A stretch of DNA of 64,000 nucleotides from Heliocidaris erythrogramma (GCA_025617745.1 CM046853.1:37745065-37809064), one strand, 5' to 3'; positions 10,292 to 21,894 are shown, numbered from the stretch's first letter. The notes: generated by a model not told the origin, from the sequence alone. Numbers and translations are program-made.

Positions 10292-12840
10292 AAATAATTT
10301 TTTTAATGAATGTTTAGCAGTTTAAGGAGCCGGTCCAGCTCCCGTGAAAGTGCTGAAATAGCACGATGTGTGCATTCAATAGCACTCTGAGTGCAGTCCC
10401 TATGCATGCCCTCAAAAAGTGCTATATACAGCACTATGTACAGATGACGTCAAAATAAGACGTCCTCTTGACGTCTTGCGTTGGTGCAAGTTGTCGTCTT
10501 ATTGACGTAATTACAGGACGTAAAAAAGACGAAAACCGCGACGTAAATATCACGTCATTTTTAACACTTTCTGCTATCAGGGAAGAGGAATGAAGACGTA
10601 GAGCTGACGTCAAAATAAGACGTCCTCTTGACGTCTTGCGTTGGTGCAAGTTGTCGTCTTATTGACGTAATTACAGGACGTAAAAAAGACGAAAACCACG
10701 ACGTAAATATCACGTCATTTTTTAACACTTTCTGCTATCAGGGCAGTAGACAGAAGGTTCTATAGACCGAATCGGCATGAGGGTCCGATCTAGTCCGAAG
10801 GTTCTATAGATCGAATGACCAACGGGTCCGATAGTCAGAAGGTCCAATAGATAGAAGGTTCGATAGACCGAATGTACGAGAGGGTCCAATAGACAGAATG
10901 TTCTATAGACCGAATCGGCAAAAGGGTCCGATAGTCCGAAGGTTCAGTAGGGGTCCGATAGTTAGAAGGTCCGATAGACCGACAATAAAAACGTAAAAAG
11001 GGTAAAAAAGTGGGTAGAAAATAGGTGGTTGAAATAAGTGGGGGCGTTCCAAACAAAGAAAAAGCAAAAATGGAAGAGGTTGAAAAGGAAAGAAGAAAAG
11101 AAAAGAAATGAAAAGAAGAGAAAAAGAAAAGAAGAAATCAGAAAGGAAAGAGAAGAAAACAAAAATGCAAAAACTTCGCTCACTAGTATTATTAGGGTTA
11201 TTTACCAATGCCTATTATCTTTTTAATTATTGATATTAATTAGTTATTAATATAATCGCCATATTTATGTATATAAACCAATGCCAATTATATTAATAAG
11301 TCATATTCTCATGGAAGTTATTTGGTTTGCATCTTGAATCTTTAGCTAATGTTATGCTATTTTTCTACTCAAAGAATGTTAGCAACATAACTGAAAAGAA
11401 TCAAGCGGCAAGTTGACCTAAAGGGGCTAAAGAGATGAATTTTCAGAAATAATGGCCTGTGACCAATAGTCTCTTCCCAATATGAGAACGGAAGATGCCG
11501 ATAAAATTATGAGAACGGAATAACAATACGCTAGAACCTATCCTCAGGATACAATTTTTTTCTCTCTCTCTCTCGTTCGCTCGCTTTGCTCGCTCATACA
11601 ATCAAGAAACTAGGCCTGCAGCAACAAGAAACCCGACTATCATAATATTCGGGCAGTGAGGTATCCGACTATTCTCGAATTCCCCCCACCCCCCCCCCAA
11701 AAAAAATGGTATAATTTACCCGACAGAGTCCACAGACTAAAATTTGCCACAAGGTAGTAGTATGGGTGTAGTCGGTGAACATTAAAAAAAAAGTATAAAA
11801 GCTGACATCATAGCTGGTAGGAAAATATCACCTGACAACCCTAAAATAAAAACGGAAACGCCCCCCTCCCACGAAGGTGGTAGGGCCTAATTGAAACAAT
11901 TGCATTTTTATCTGGCAGAATCTTTTGTTGTCAGAATCTTATCTTTTGTTACATTCAATGAAAATTCAACTATAAAGATTTCTTTGTTTAAAAAATAACA
12001 CTTGTGTTAGAAGGGGACGCCCTTTCCTCAGCTTGCTCCACTAGAAAAAAAAATGCTTCGGGCATGATGGGCCTCGGGGCTTTAGTGTGCACCATATAAT
12101 TAGATTTCCATGTTTCAAACAATGGTCAGCGTTCCCCATTGCCAATACATCGGTTTAGTGGCAAAATTAACCGGGGGCTGAGCTGCATGGGTGCACCCCC
12201 GCCCCACGGTGATGATGATGCTCTGATAAAAATACTTTTTACATGTTGAAAATGTATAAAACAAAACTTTAAAATAAGTTCCCGATTTTTTTTTTTTTTT
12301 TTAGGGGGGGGGGAGGGGTGGGCCTACAAACCTAGTGCATCGGTTTATTACAATACACATAGAAAAGATAAGGCATTACCCTTTTCCTTTTATGAGATAA
12401 AACTATTAAAAACCTATTGTATTCACTTAATTTACCCTTTTTACGTTATTGTCGGTCTATCGGACCTTCTAACTATCGGACCCCTACTGAACCTTCGGAC
12501 TATCGGACCTTCTGACTATCGGACCCCGTTGGACATTCGATCTATAGAACCTTCGGACTATCGGACCCTCCGCCGATTCGGTCTATAGAACCTTCTGTCT
12601 ATCGGACCTTCTGACTATCGGACCCCGTTGGACATTCGATCTATAGAACCTTCGGACTATCGGACCCTCCGCCGATTCGGTCTATAGAACCATCTGTCTA
12701 TTGGACCCTCCTGTACATTCGGTCTATCGAACCTTCTATCTATTGGGTGTCGGTTTATCGGACCCGCTAACTATCGGACCTTCTAGCTATAGGGCTGTAA
12801 CCGATGAAACGCTCCCCTGATCCCTGTGGGTGTAACATAC

Positions 12841-14925
12841 GGTTACAGCCCTATAGCTAGAAGGTCCGATAGACCGACACCCAATAGATAGAAGGTTCGA
12901 TAGACCGAATGTACGAGAGGGTCCAATAGACAGACTGTTCGATAGACCGAATCGGAAAAAGGGTCCGATAGTCCGAAGGTTCAGTAGGGGTCCGATAGTT
13001 AGAAGGTCCAATAGACCGACAATAACGTAAAAAAAGTAAAATAAGTGGATACAATAAGTTTTAATAATTTTATCTTATAAAAGGAAAAGGGTAATGCCTT
13101 ATCTTCTTCTATGTGTATTGTAATAAACCGATGCACTATGTCTGTAGGCCCACCCTCCCCCCCCCCCAAAAAAAAATGGGGAACTTATTTTCAAGTTTTG
13201 TTTTATACATTTTCAACATGTTAAAAGTATTTTTATCAGAGCATCATCATAATCACCGTGGGGCGGGGGTGGTCCACCCATGCAGCTCAGCCCCCCCCCC
13301 CCCCCCCCCCCGGTTAATGTTGCCACTTAACCGATGTATTGGCAATGGGGAACGCTGACCATTTTTTGAAACATGGAAAACTAATTATATGGTGCACACT
13401 AAAGCCCCGAGGCCCATCATGCCCGAAGCATTTTTTTCTAGTAGAGCAAGCTGAGGAAAGGGCGTCCCCTTCTAACACAAGTGTTATTTTTAAACAAAGA
13501 AATCTTATGGGGTGCACACTTTATAGTTGAATTTTCATTAAAAGTAACAAAAGATAAGATTCTGACAAAAAAAGATTCTGACCGATAAAAATGAAATTGT
13601 GTCAATTAGGCCCTACCACCTTCTTGGGAGGGGGCGTTTCCATTTTTTTTAGGGTTGTCAGGTGATATTTTCCTACCAGCTATGATGTCAGCTTTTATAC
13701 TTTTTTGAATGTTCACCGACTTCCCATACTACTACCTTGTTGCAAATTTTAGTCTGTGGACTCTGTCGGGTAAATTATACCATTTTTTTTTTGGGGGGGG
13801 TGGGGGAATTCGAGAATAGTCGGATACCTCACCGCCCAAATATTATAATATTCGGGCTTCTTGTTGCTGCAGGATGTAAGAGGTTCTTGCTGCAAGAAAC
13901 AATCTAGGCCTAGTTTCTTGATTGTATGAGCGAGCAAAGCAAGCGAACGAGAGAGAGAGAGAGAGAAAAAAAAAGGAAAACAAACTTGTATCCTGAGAAT
14001 AGGCTCTAGCGTATTGTTATTCCGTTCTCATAATCTGTTTAACATGTTATCGGAATCTTCCGTTCTCATATTGGGAAGAGACTATTGTCACAGGCCATTA
14101 TTTCTGAAAATTCATCTCTTTAGCCCCTTTAGGTCAACTTGCTGCTCGATTCCTTTCAGTTATGTTGCTAACATTCTTTGAGTAGAAATATAGCATAGCC
14201 TAACATTAGCTCGAGATTCATGATGCAAACCAAATAACTTCCATAAGCATATGAATTATTAATATAATTGCCACTGGTTTATATACATACATATGGCGAT
14301 CATATCAATAATGAAAATATAATGGGCATAGGTAAATAACCCTAATAATGCCAGTGAGCGAAGTTTTTGATATTTTGTTTTCTTCTCTTTCCTTTCTGAT
14401 TTCTTTTCTTTTTCTCTCCTTTTCCTTCTTTTCTTTTCTTCTTTCCTTTTCAACCTCTTCCTTTTTTTGCTTTTTCTTTGATTGGAACCCCCTTTTCAGG
14501 CATGAAAAGTGGGAGGGGGAGGGTATTCCCGCCCCCACATTTGAAAACATCTGAAAACATAACGCCCCCACTTATTTTAACCACTTTTTTTACCCACTAT
14601 CATTTTATCCACTATTTTACCCGTTTTATTGTCGGTCTATCGGACCCTTTTGCCGATCGGTATATAGAACCTTCTGTCTATTGGACCCTCATGTACATTC
14701 GGACTATCGAACCTTCTATCTATCGGGCCTTCTGACTATCGGACCCCTTGGTCATTCGATCTATATAACCTTCGGACTATTGGACCCTCCTGTCGATTCG
14801 GTCTATAGAACCTTCTGTCTAATGGACCCTCTCGTACATTCGGTCTATCGAACCTTCTATCTATTGGGTGTCGGTCTATCGGACCGGCTAACTATCGGAC
14901 CTTCTAGCGAAATAGGGATGACCCC
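12841..14925. mobile_element. Element 'B', inverted sister copy of element A
   Basis: Starts GGTTACAGCCCTATAGCTAG and ends ATAGGGATGACCCC, the same two termini as A in reverse order. Flanks GTAACATAC (12832-12840) and GTAACGTAC (14926-14934) make a 9-bp target duplication with one mismatch. The body is the reverse complement of A without the nested insertion: the purine tract near 11.1 kb appears as a pyrimidine tract near 14.4 kb, and the ATTCGAGAATAGTCGG region appears in both. No transposase frame. A and B together form a ~5-kb inverted repeat with a 38-bp spacer. Confidence 0.8.
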
Positions 14926-14934
14926 GTAACGTAC

Positions 14935-15155
14935 AGCGCCTATGTAGATTTTGGTTTTGATAGGGATGGGGTGGCAATTTTCATTGGATCCGACTTTGAA
15001 CTCCATAGGCATGCATGGTATAAAATTTGTTTGGGTTTTGAAGGGGAAAAAGTTTGCTACATATTTCTTAAAGGTTTAAATGTTTCTTCAAAGTGCATGA
15101 TTCATAATAAAGTGCTATAACGAAATGACTTCCCTTCATATTATTTTGCTCTCAG
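14935..15155. other. Non-coding flank
   Basis: Unique-looking sequence between element B and a candidate exon. It ends in a pyrimidine-rich CTTCATATTATTTTGCTCTCAG that resembles a splice acceptor. Confidence 0.4.
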
Positions 15156-15220
15156 ATTGCAGCGATTGCAGAAGATGTGGCTCTACACAACCAGGATGCC
15201 AATCGTGTTTACGAGGACTA
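15156..15220 (+). CDS. Candidate internal exon, Cys-rich (unrecognised gene)
   Basis: A 65-bp segment sits between a good acceptor (TTTTGCTCTCAG) and a good donor (GTGAGT). All three frames are open, so phase cannot be set from this exon alone. Of the three, only the frame entering in phase 1 and leaving in phase 0 can be joined directly to the candidate exon at 19681 without creating a stop. It encodes CSDCRRCGSTQPGCQSC followed by LRGL, with five Cys in 17 residues. I do not recognise the family. If intermediate exons exist, the frame starting IAAIAEDVALHNQDANRVY is an alternative. Speculative without transcript data. Confidence 0.35.
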
Positions 15221-16036
15221 GTGAGTATCGTGTCAACAAGACGATGATTTTTTTTAAAATTTCCTCGACAATGATTTCATCGATTCTCAAAAACAGCATG
15301 AAATATGTAAATGAACAAAATTTTCGTAGCGATACAATAGTATTTTTAATCAAAATGAGAAAAAAAATTAATGAAATGAAATCAATGAACTGTTAAGTGT
15401 GTACATTACAATCACTCCTGAAAATGGTTCATTCGAAACTATTTTTCTTGGAGGGGGAATTTCTATTGCTTGAAATCGATATAAATGTTTACTTCTCATA
15501 CATGTATATAATTTTCACTGTATAATATATAAATATATAAGCTTTGATGATAAAGAATTAATAAAGGAATTAATTTCTGAATCGAAATTTTACATTGATA
15601 TTTTTTTTCTCATTGCAATTTGGATAAAATTAAGTGCAATGTTATTTGTACAGCCAAATAGCTTGCTTTTAGATGAAAGATGAAAGGTTTTCTTTCATCT
15701 CACCCTACGGTTTCAAGCAAGATCTAGTCTTCTATAGTGTCTTAAATATCATTAACGCGTCTATACTCACAGTATAAATGCACAACTGTTTCAATTCGCT
15801 GAATAAAAAAATCCCGGGACTCGATCAGTGGAGTATCCATCATAATGTAAATCTGGCGTATGCTCCCCCCCCCCCCCCCTCCCCGCAACCGTTTACCGTT
15901 TGAAGGTTTAGTAGGGAATATGCGATATACGGCCTGCGGGGCTGCCTTCAAAATGTGAGGTATAGGGGCTACATTCTCCCCCTGTACGGAGAAGGATTTC
16001 GTCTATCTTTTTCCCAGTTTCTGGATAAATGTACAG
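15221..16036. other. AT-rich non-coding stretch
   Basis: Possible intron of the candidate Cys-rich gene. A C14-type run near 15865 is the only notable feature. Confidence 0.35.
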
Positions 16037-16204
16037 GGCCCTGTTTTATGAAACTTGTTATCAATAACAACTGTCCCATTTCTATTTCTATAATGGCCAT
16101 TTCTATGACAAATGTTCTGTCAGCCAATCAGATTCAATCATTTCAGTAGCTCATAACAATTACTGTAAGTTGTTATTGATAACAAGTTTTATGAAATGGG
16201 GGCC
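16037..16204. mobile_element. 168-bp MITE
   Basis: The left arm GGCCCTGTTTTATGAAACTT and the following GTTATCAATAACAAC are complementary to the right arm GTTGTTATTGATAACAAG then TTTTATGAAATGGGGGCC. The centre has AGCCAATCAGATTCAATC. Non-coding. Confidence 0.82.
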
Positions 16205-17460
16205 ATGCAGGACTGGAAAAGCACTTTCAAAAAGAGTTATTAAACCATTACTTTGGAATGGATTCACTTTCAAAGGACTGTGATGCCCAATATAATTCCT
16301 AAAAATTGGATTTCCAATCCTCCGCATCAAGAGAACATGCCTTTGTTACATATAATGTTTTCGGGTGGTTCAGGAACTGCCTCTTTAAAAATACTTACAG
16401 GTGATTTTACATCCACCTAAGTATAAAATCAACTCGAAGTACCCCCAACATGCTATACTAGATTTGTTATTATTGACATCATTGACTTTTATCTGTCATC
16501 TAAGATATCATCTTTAGTACCATTTTTAAACGACTCTTATAGCATGGTCGTTTCATTAGCTAAAGGACCCAGACATATTGATATATATACAGTATAGTTG
16601 ATAAGAAATAATGGTCATTACCATGATTGCAATATTGATATTTATTTTCTGTTAAAACCTCAAAAAGCGATTTGTCCTCTTCTGTTCACTCCGCGAATTC
16701 TTCCTTTAGTCGAGGTTTTAAACCCCGACTATATAGCTCAAATGATTTACACTCTAAAACAAGTTGGGTAAAAAAAAAAAGAATTACCCAATAATTACTG
16801 TGTACAAAGCATGTAAGCTGGGTAAATTTATATCCAATAATGGGTCAGTTTTACCAAATGAACATGCATGTTCCCTTTTACAGAATAAGAGTCTAACACT
16901 CGACGATCCGTATTTAAAATCAGTGTTCAAATTTGAAGTGTATTAAAATTTGACTAAAAATTTGAACAAAGGGGATTCTGAGAATGGGGAAAAGGAAACA
17001 AATCATTCCTTTATTTTTGGAATGATGATAATGAGGAATACGAATGGAAACAAGTGTTCAAAAATATAATCAGTATTAATGTAAAGTAAAGATGCGTATT
17101 CCTTTTTGTTATATAGTTAAAACACAAGCAAAGAAATGAATCCTGTTCCTTATATAAATTTCTATGCGGGTAATATTGAATGAAAATGCCCCATATTCAG
17201 GAGTTTCCCATACCTGAAAACTATAGCAGATTTTTCATTACTCGTAATATAAGATAATAAAGTGCACGACACTATGGTTAAACCGATCAATCTTCCTAAT
17301 GCACGTGAGTAATTTGCCCCTAAAAGGTGGTGATATACTATTTAATGAAATGGCTAATAATGGGAATCAAAGAGACTATTATTTTGTCCTCTTTTTCGTG
17401 AACTATTTCAAAATGCATTAATACTTCAATTGTTTAGTCACGAAAGGCAGTAAATCCACT
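16205..17460. other. AT-rich non-coding stretch
   Basis: Includes a GTCGAGGTTTTAAACCCCGAC near-palindrome (~16710) and a poly-A run (~16770). No exon could be supported. Confidence 0.35.
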
Positions 17461-17461
17461 T

Positions 17462-17645
17462 TGGCCCGTTTAAACCCCCTCCTGGGCCTTTTAAGCGTAC
17501 GTGCGCACTGAATCCGACCCAATCATGTATTTTCTTTGAGCGCGCGCATGGGCAATGTGCGCTTATTTACGCTTATTTTAGTACGCTTACCGAGGTTTAA
17601 ACCTTACCCATGGTTTAAACCTCCTTTGTGAATTCGGGCCTTTGG
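17462..17645. repeat. Probable MITE remnant with GTTTAAACC motifs
   Basis: TGGCCCGTTTAAACCCC on the left and GGTTTAAACCTCC ... GAATTCGGGCC on the right form an imperfect inverted pair around a GC-richer core containing GAGCGCGCGCATG. The ends are blurred and I could not identify a target duplication. Confidence 0.4.
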
Positions 17646-17856
17646 GTTTGTCTAAATTGTCTGATACTAACGCTTTTGCTAATGGCAGATTATAAGATTT
17701 TAAGATATGTGATAGGGGTCTTCAGATCATTAACATAAAATATCATCAGGGAGGGAGAGGGGGGAATCCAGACGATGCTTGTAACGTATATCTTGTAAAT
17801 GTGTGTGAAGTGAAATTTGCTTGGTGATAAAGCTGTCCTTTCGTTACACGGGGGGG

Positions 17857-18050
17857 GGGGGGGTTCAAAACCACTTCGAAAGAGAAGAAGAAGAAGAATA
17901 GAAAAGAAAAAAGAAAAAAGAAGAAGAAGAAGAAAAGAAAAGAAAAGAAAAAAGGAGAAGAAGAAGAAGAAGAAGAAAAGAAAAGAAAAGAAAAAAGAAG
18001 AAGAAGAAGAAGAAGAAGAAGAAGAAAAAGAAGAAGAAGAAGAAGAACAG
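17857..18050. repeat. Purine-only (GAA/GAAAA)n low-complexity tract
   Basis: About 170 bp of GAA, GAAGAA and GAAAAG units on the + strand, preceded by a G12 run. The apparent Lys/Glu-rich frame is a by-product. Such homopurine tracts can form triplex DNA. Confidence 0.85.
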
Positions 18051-18834
18051 TTAACCTGGCTTTTGAAAAGTGGCAGATTTTCACGAATGTACTGTTATGA
18101 AATATTAAAAATGTGTTCTACTCCATATATATGCAACTAAATGTTACTTCAGCGCGTTTTGAAATTAACCTGAAAATAAAACCCTGAAAGAAACGAAAAT
18201 CGGGAAATAATCCATTAGCAAAATTGCACCCAAAACTATTATGAATTCCTTTCCAAAATGTATTGAATTTAATTGAATGGAACTTATTGATACAGCTTCC
18301 ATTATAACAGAAATTCTTCTTCCATTGATTAGACAAATTTACTAATTAGGTATACATAACAATGTGAACCAAATACCAGGAGGAAAATAAAAACGAGGCT
18401 TGAAAGGAATTACAAAACAAAATCTGTAATGAAAAGTAACACCAGAAAAAGAAAATAGCCAAGATAGATACATGCAGTATGTCTGTCTTGATTGTGCTCA
18501 GCTTACAGGATGCGAAACAGACACTATCGGTTTCGTGGGTTGTCGGGATATCCCGCCTTCACTTTATATACTATTTACATAAATCAATTAACTGTGGGCC
18601 ATCAATTCCGTGCGGGACAGTTGCCAACTCAGTAATTTCGCTAGTGGGCAAAGGTCGAATTTTGCCAGAAATTTTGCCCTCCCCAATAATGTTAGAAAAG
18701 AAGTGTTAGAAAAGAAGGTTAATCAGCTTAAGATATTGGGCACATCATTTATAACAACCTATCTACTTGTTAAATGGAACAAAACACCATTATCGTCAAA
18801 GTCATCACCGTCATCACCACATTATAACCACCAC

Positions 18835-19116
18835 CAGTGGCGTAACTGGACCTTCGCGTCAAAAGGGGCAAAACTTCCGAGGAAATGATGAGCGGAAACT
18901 CCTTGGAGGGAGATTCGTATTTTTTCTTCTCGCAAGCCCTACAAAATTCGCTCAGTAGGGGGGGGGGGGATTACCATTATTCTCTGACAAGCAAAAAAAA
19001 AAGGTTATCAGTTGTAAAAGAAAGGAGGGCACAATTTATTTTTTTTTCCTTTTTGGTCAAAAGTTGTCAGGGGGCACTTTGCCCTCTTGCCCCCCCCCCC
19101 CCTTGGTACGCTAGTG
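18835..19116. mobile_element. MITE-like element with CAGTGGCGTA ends
   Basis: The left end CAGTGGCGTAACTGG and the right end CCTTGGTACGCTAGTG are inverted complements with a few mismatches. The interior shares the G-run and AAAAGGGGC...CCCCTT layout of the CAGTGGCGG family. It lies immediately left of the CAN trinucleotide block. Confidence 0.6.
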
Positions 19117-19456
19117 ACCACCACCACCACCACCATCACCACCACTACCAACATCAACATCGTCACCGTCATCACCATAATCACTACCCTCACTACTACC
19201 ACCACCACTACCATTACCACCATCACCATCATCACCAACATCATCACCACCACCACCACCACCACCACCATCAACACCGACATCATCACCACCACCACCA
19301 CCACCATCATCAACATCATCACCACCACCACCAACACCACCATCAACAACATCATCACCACCACCACCATCATCACCACCACCACCACCATCATCACCAA
19401 CATCATCACCACCACCACCACCAACAACATCATCATTATCACCATCATCGTTTCAG

Positions 19457-19490
<34 letters not shown>

Positions 19491-19600
19491 CTTCCTTCTC
19501 CTCCTCCTCTGCAACCTCGTCCTCCTCAATATCATCATCATCGCCATCATCGTCATCATCACCATCATCATCGTGATTATCATTATCACCATATAATGGC
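19117..19600. repeat. ~480-bp (CAC/CAT/CAA)n trinucleotide array
   Basis: Almost uninterrupted CAN triplets (CAC, CAT, CAA), with short CTC/CCT and CGT interruptions. It reads as poly-His in one frame, poly-Thr/Ile in another, and Met/Val on the other strand. All are artefacts of the repeat, with no splice or start context suggesting a real His-rich protein. Confidence 0.9.
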
Positions 19601-19680
19601 CATTACCCCTAAGTTTCATCTTTAATTCATACAGGCATAATCTTCTTTATTTTCACCTGTGTTTCTTGCATTTACTGCAG

Positions 19681-19827
19681 GCTTCGTCAGGTAAAAGATC
19701 ATCTCCGGATTTCCTGTGGCCTTCTCATGGATTCCTCACTAGACCCCACACACAAAGCAATTTCTTTTCAAGATATACAGATATGGATTATGGAAACCAC
19801 AAGGAATCCCCGAAAGCAGTCGTACAG
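19681..19827 (+). CDS. Candidate internal exon with a GKR motif (unrecognised gene)
   Basis: 147 bp (49 codons) lies between a strong acceptor (GTTTCTTGCATTTACTGCAG) and a GTGAAT donor after CAG. In phase 0 it reads ASSGKRSSPDFLWPSHGF and continues open to SPKAVVQ, entering and leaving in phase 0. A second frame is also open. The phase-0 reading is the only one that joins the 15156 candidate without a stop. GKR would be a prohormone-type cleavage/amidation signal if the protein is secreted, but no signal peptide exon was found. Family unknown. Confidence 0.4.
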
Positions 19828-20113
19828 GTGAATGCATAGACCATTATCATCATCATCATCACCACCATGTGCGGTGATTATTTTTGTCACGGCCGGGAGG
19901 CATGACCAGCCTTTACATTTGGTTGCTGTACAAATTCAGAATTTCCGGGGACGCGGGGACCCGTCCCCCCCCCCCCCCCCCCCCTCCTCGGGATCGCCGC
20001 CCATGATCATCACTCACTTGGGAGTCTTTAAAACTGTTACGACTCAAATCATTCATCCAAAATGATAACTGCATACGCAGCGAATGGTAATAACAAGCAG
20101 GACCCCCTGTAGA
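19828..20113. other. Non-coding with (ATC)n and poly-C run
   Basis: Short (ATC)n near 19845 and a C18-type run near 19965-19985. No exon or RNA gene seen. Confidence 0.45.
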
Positions 20114-20360
20114 GCAACCACAAATGTAAAAATAGCCACAAATGTAAAAAACACAAATGTAAAAAAGCACACGCAAATGTCCAAATAACCACAAATGTCA
20201 TAACATGTCAACCACAAGTGTAGCAATAACCACAAATGTAAAAAAAAATCGCCCACAAATGTAAAATCTCTTTAACCACAAATGTAAAAACATTTCGCAT
20301 ACAAATGTAAACATTTCAATTTTTACCACAAATGTCATAACATGTCGACCGCAAATTTAA
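20114..20360. repeat. Irregular array of ACCACAAATGTAAAAA motifs
   Basis: At least a dozen copies or near-copies of CACAAATGT in one orientation, most followed by AAAAA or by CATAACATGTC. Spacing varies between about 15 and 35 bp. Irregular spacing distinguishes it from an ordinary satellite. The longer unit CACAAATGTCATAACATGTC occurs twice. Confidence 0.75.
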
Positions 20361-21613
20361 AAACTCATTCCTTGCATAATGCACCCATGTAAGATAAGTT
20401 ATTATGAGATGTATATGTGAGGTTTTCCTGACCCTAAATTTTTGGAACACCCTTTACCAAAAATGTCATTTTATGGTCAGTTTACAGAGACGGGGGGGGG
20501 GGGGGGGGGGTCGAGGAGTGGATCATGTTTTGCCGCTCGCAAAATGTTGAAAAGGGTAGTTGGTACCCGGACAAGAGCGTCAGTCCCCACTTCCAAAAAA
20601 CGTTCCATTTCCCTGCATTGTGGTACATGTAGTAATAATGATGATAATAATGAATAGAATCAGAATGGTACAATGAGAGAGAGAGATGATGGAAGAATTA
20701 ATATATGAGGAAAGACGGAAAGTAAAGATTAATCGATGAATAACAATACAAAAGGGAGAATTGAAAGTTAAGGGATAGAAGGATAAAGACATAGACCTAA
20801 CGTGATGAGAGAGAGAGAGAGAGAGAGATGGTAGAAGGATAAAGAAAACCATGGCGAAAGATGGAAGAGAAGATTATAAAAAGCCCCCCCCCCCCACCAA
20901 CAAAAAAAAAGAAGAAAAAAAGAAGAAAAATAACATAACGAATTTAGAGATTAAAGCAAATTTAATAAAAATATTTAAAAAAAGAATAATGCAAAATAGG
21001 CAAAATGATAGATAGACAAAACAAGAAATAAAGGGTGGAAAAGAAACAGAGAGAGAAAGAGAAAGATGATAGAAGAAATGATATAAAGATTAACATATGG
21101 AAAGATGGAAGAGGTAATATAGAAGGAATTAAAGAATAACACAACTAAAAGAAAGATGGAAAAATGAAATCTCGATTTATTGACTTACCTCCATAATTTC
21201 AATATCATCTAAATATTCTTTTTGTAATTCAGTTGTCACACTTTATTTGTATCAAATCTGATTTGTATTATTATTGTATGCAATGTTTGTATTTGATTTC
21301 TTAATAAATGCAGAAACATCTGCTTTAAAAAAAAAGAATAAAAGCAAGGAATAACATAACGAAAGATAGAGGAATGATAGAAGGATAAAGAATTACATAA
21401 GAGAAGATAGCGAAAGAAATGAAAGGATAAAAAAATACAAAGTAACAAAAGCAAAGTGCAATAAAACCATAATTGAAAATTCACTAAAATATTAATTGAT
21501 TAATTAATTAATCAATTTATTAACTAATTAAGCACATGTAATTAATTCTTGCCACGCTCCATCAGGTCACACTTCAGGTCACCCCCCCCCCCCAAAAAAA
21601 GGGGGTAACCTTA
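20361..21613. other. AT- and GA-rich non-coding stretch
   Basis: Contains a G18-type run (~20492), (GA)n runs (~20675 and ~20805), a C11 run (~20885) and long purine-rich AAAGA tracts, plus AATTAATTAATTAATC near 21500. No convincing exon. Confidence 0.45.
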
Positions 21614-21795
21614 CTAGTCATAAGGACCGCTATCCATAACGCGCGACTAAATGAATAGTGGTTTTGTATGAATAGCGGTCCTTCTAAATAGCGAGCAAAC
21701 CCATCGACAAATCACCTCGCTATTCATAAGGACCGCTATTCATAACGCGTGTTAAATTAATCACGGTTTTCTATGGATAGCGGTCCTAAATGAAT
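21614..21795. repeat. Double inverted repeat of AAGGACCGCTATTCATA
   Basis: AAGGACCGCTATCCATAACG, GAATAGCGGTCCTT, AAGGACCGCTATTCATAACG and ATGGATAGCGGTCCT follow one another, giving alternating orientations (two hairpins in tandem, or one larger hairpin). Probably a small foldback element; ends uncertain. Confidence 0.7.
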
Positions 21796-21894
21796 AGGTA
21801 GTGGACCCCAAAAGAGGATTTAACATACAGTTACTGCAAAATAGTTCGAAAATTTCGAACTAATTTCAGCGCGCCGAACAGAGACCCGACTGTT

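Larger units (their letters stand above)
9794..10743. mobile_element. Nested element with CCCTGATAGCAGAAAGT ends
   Basis: The left arm begins CCCTGATAGCAGAAAGTGG. The right arm is its complement (ACTTTCTGCTATCAGGG) and is present twice, ending at 10582 and at 10743, so the right arm was tandemly duplicated. Arms of ~150 bp share GACGTC-rich phrases. The insertion interrupts the GGTCC..ATAGACAG repeat of element A. Inside sits a further inverted-repeat unit (about 9955-10440) with TGCTACTTTTAGGGGCATG-type ends and two tRNA-like boxes. Confidence 0.78.
9693..12802. mobile_element. Long-TIR DNA element 'A' with minisatellite-like ends
   Basis: GATGAAAC at 9685-9692 and again at 12803-12810 is an 8-bp (9 if the shared G is counted) target duplication. 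The ends are GGGGTCATCCCTATAGCTAG and, inverted, GGTTACAGCCCTATAGCTAG. Both continue into a few hundred bases of repeated GGTCCGATAG / GGTTCTATAGACCGAATCGG motifs in inverted orientation. The interior (11.0-12.45 kb) has no transposase, only purine-rich, homopolymer and AT-rich tracts. Long TIRs with 8-9 bp duplication fit Mutator-like or hAT-like elements; the class is inference. A third element is inserted at 9794-10743. Confidence 0.8.
9563..12817. mobile_element. Small MITE (GGGGAGCGTTTCATCAAG ends), split by element A
   Basis: The left arm GGGGAGCGTTTCATCAAGCG at 9563 and the right arm ending ACTTGATGAAAC at 9692 are complementary over ~35 bp, allowing mismatches. The last bases of the right arm (GCTCCCC) are displaced to 12811-12817, beyond element A. 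Without A and its target duplication the MITE is about 140 bp. Its interior includes CTGATTGGCTGATAGC. Confidence 0.75.

Noticed and set aside
10903..11226. Phe/Ser-rich and Lys-rich frames
   Set aside because: Purine-rich low-complexity interior of element A.
17746..18140. Lys/Glu-rich and Leu/Phe-rich frames
   Set aside because: Translation of a homopurine (GAA)n tract.
18885..19625. 246-residue His-rich open frame and the opposite-strand Met/Val-rich frame
   Set aside because: Both come from the CAN trinucleotide array; there is no splice or start context and all frames are open for the same reason.
20114..20360. CRISPR-like array
   Set aside because: Repeats are short, degenerate and irregularly spaced, and the context is eukaryotic.
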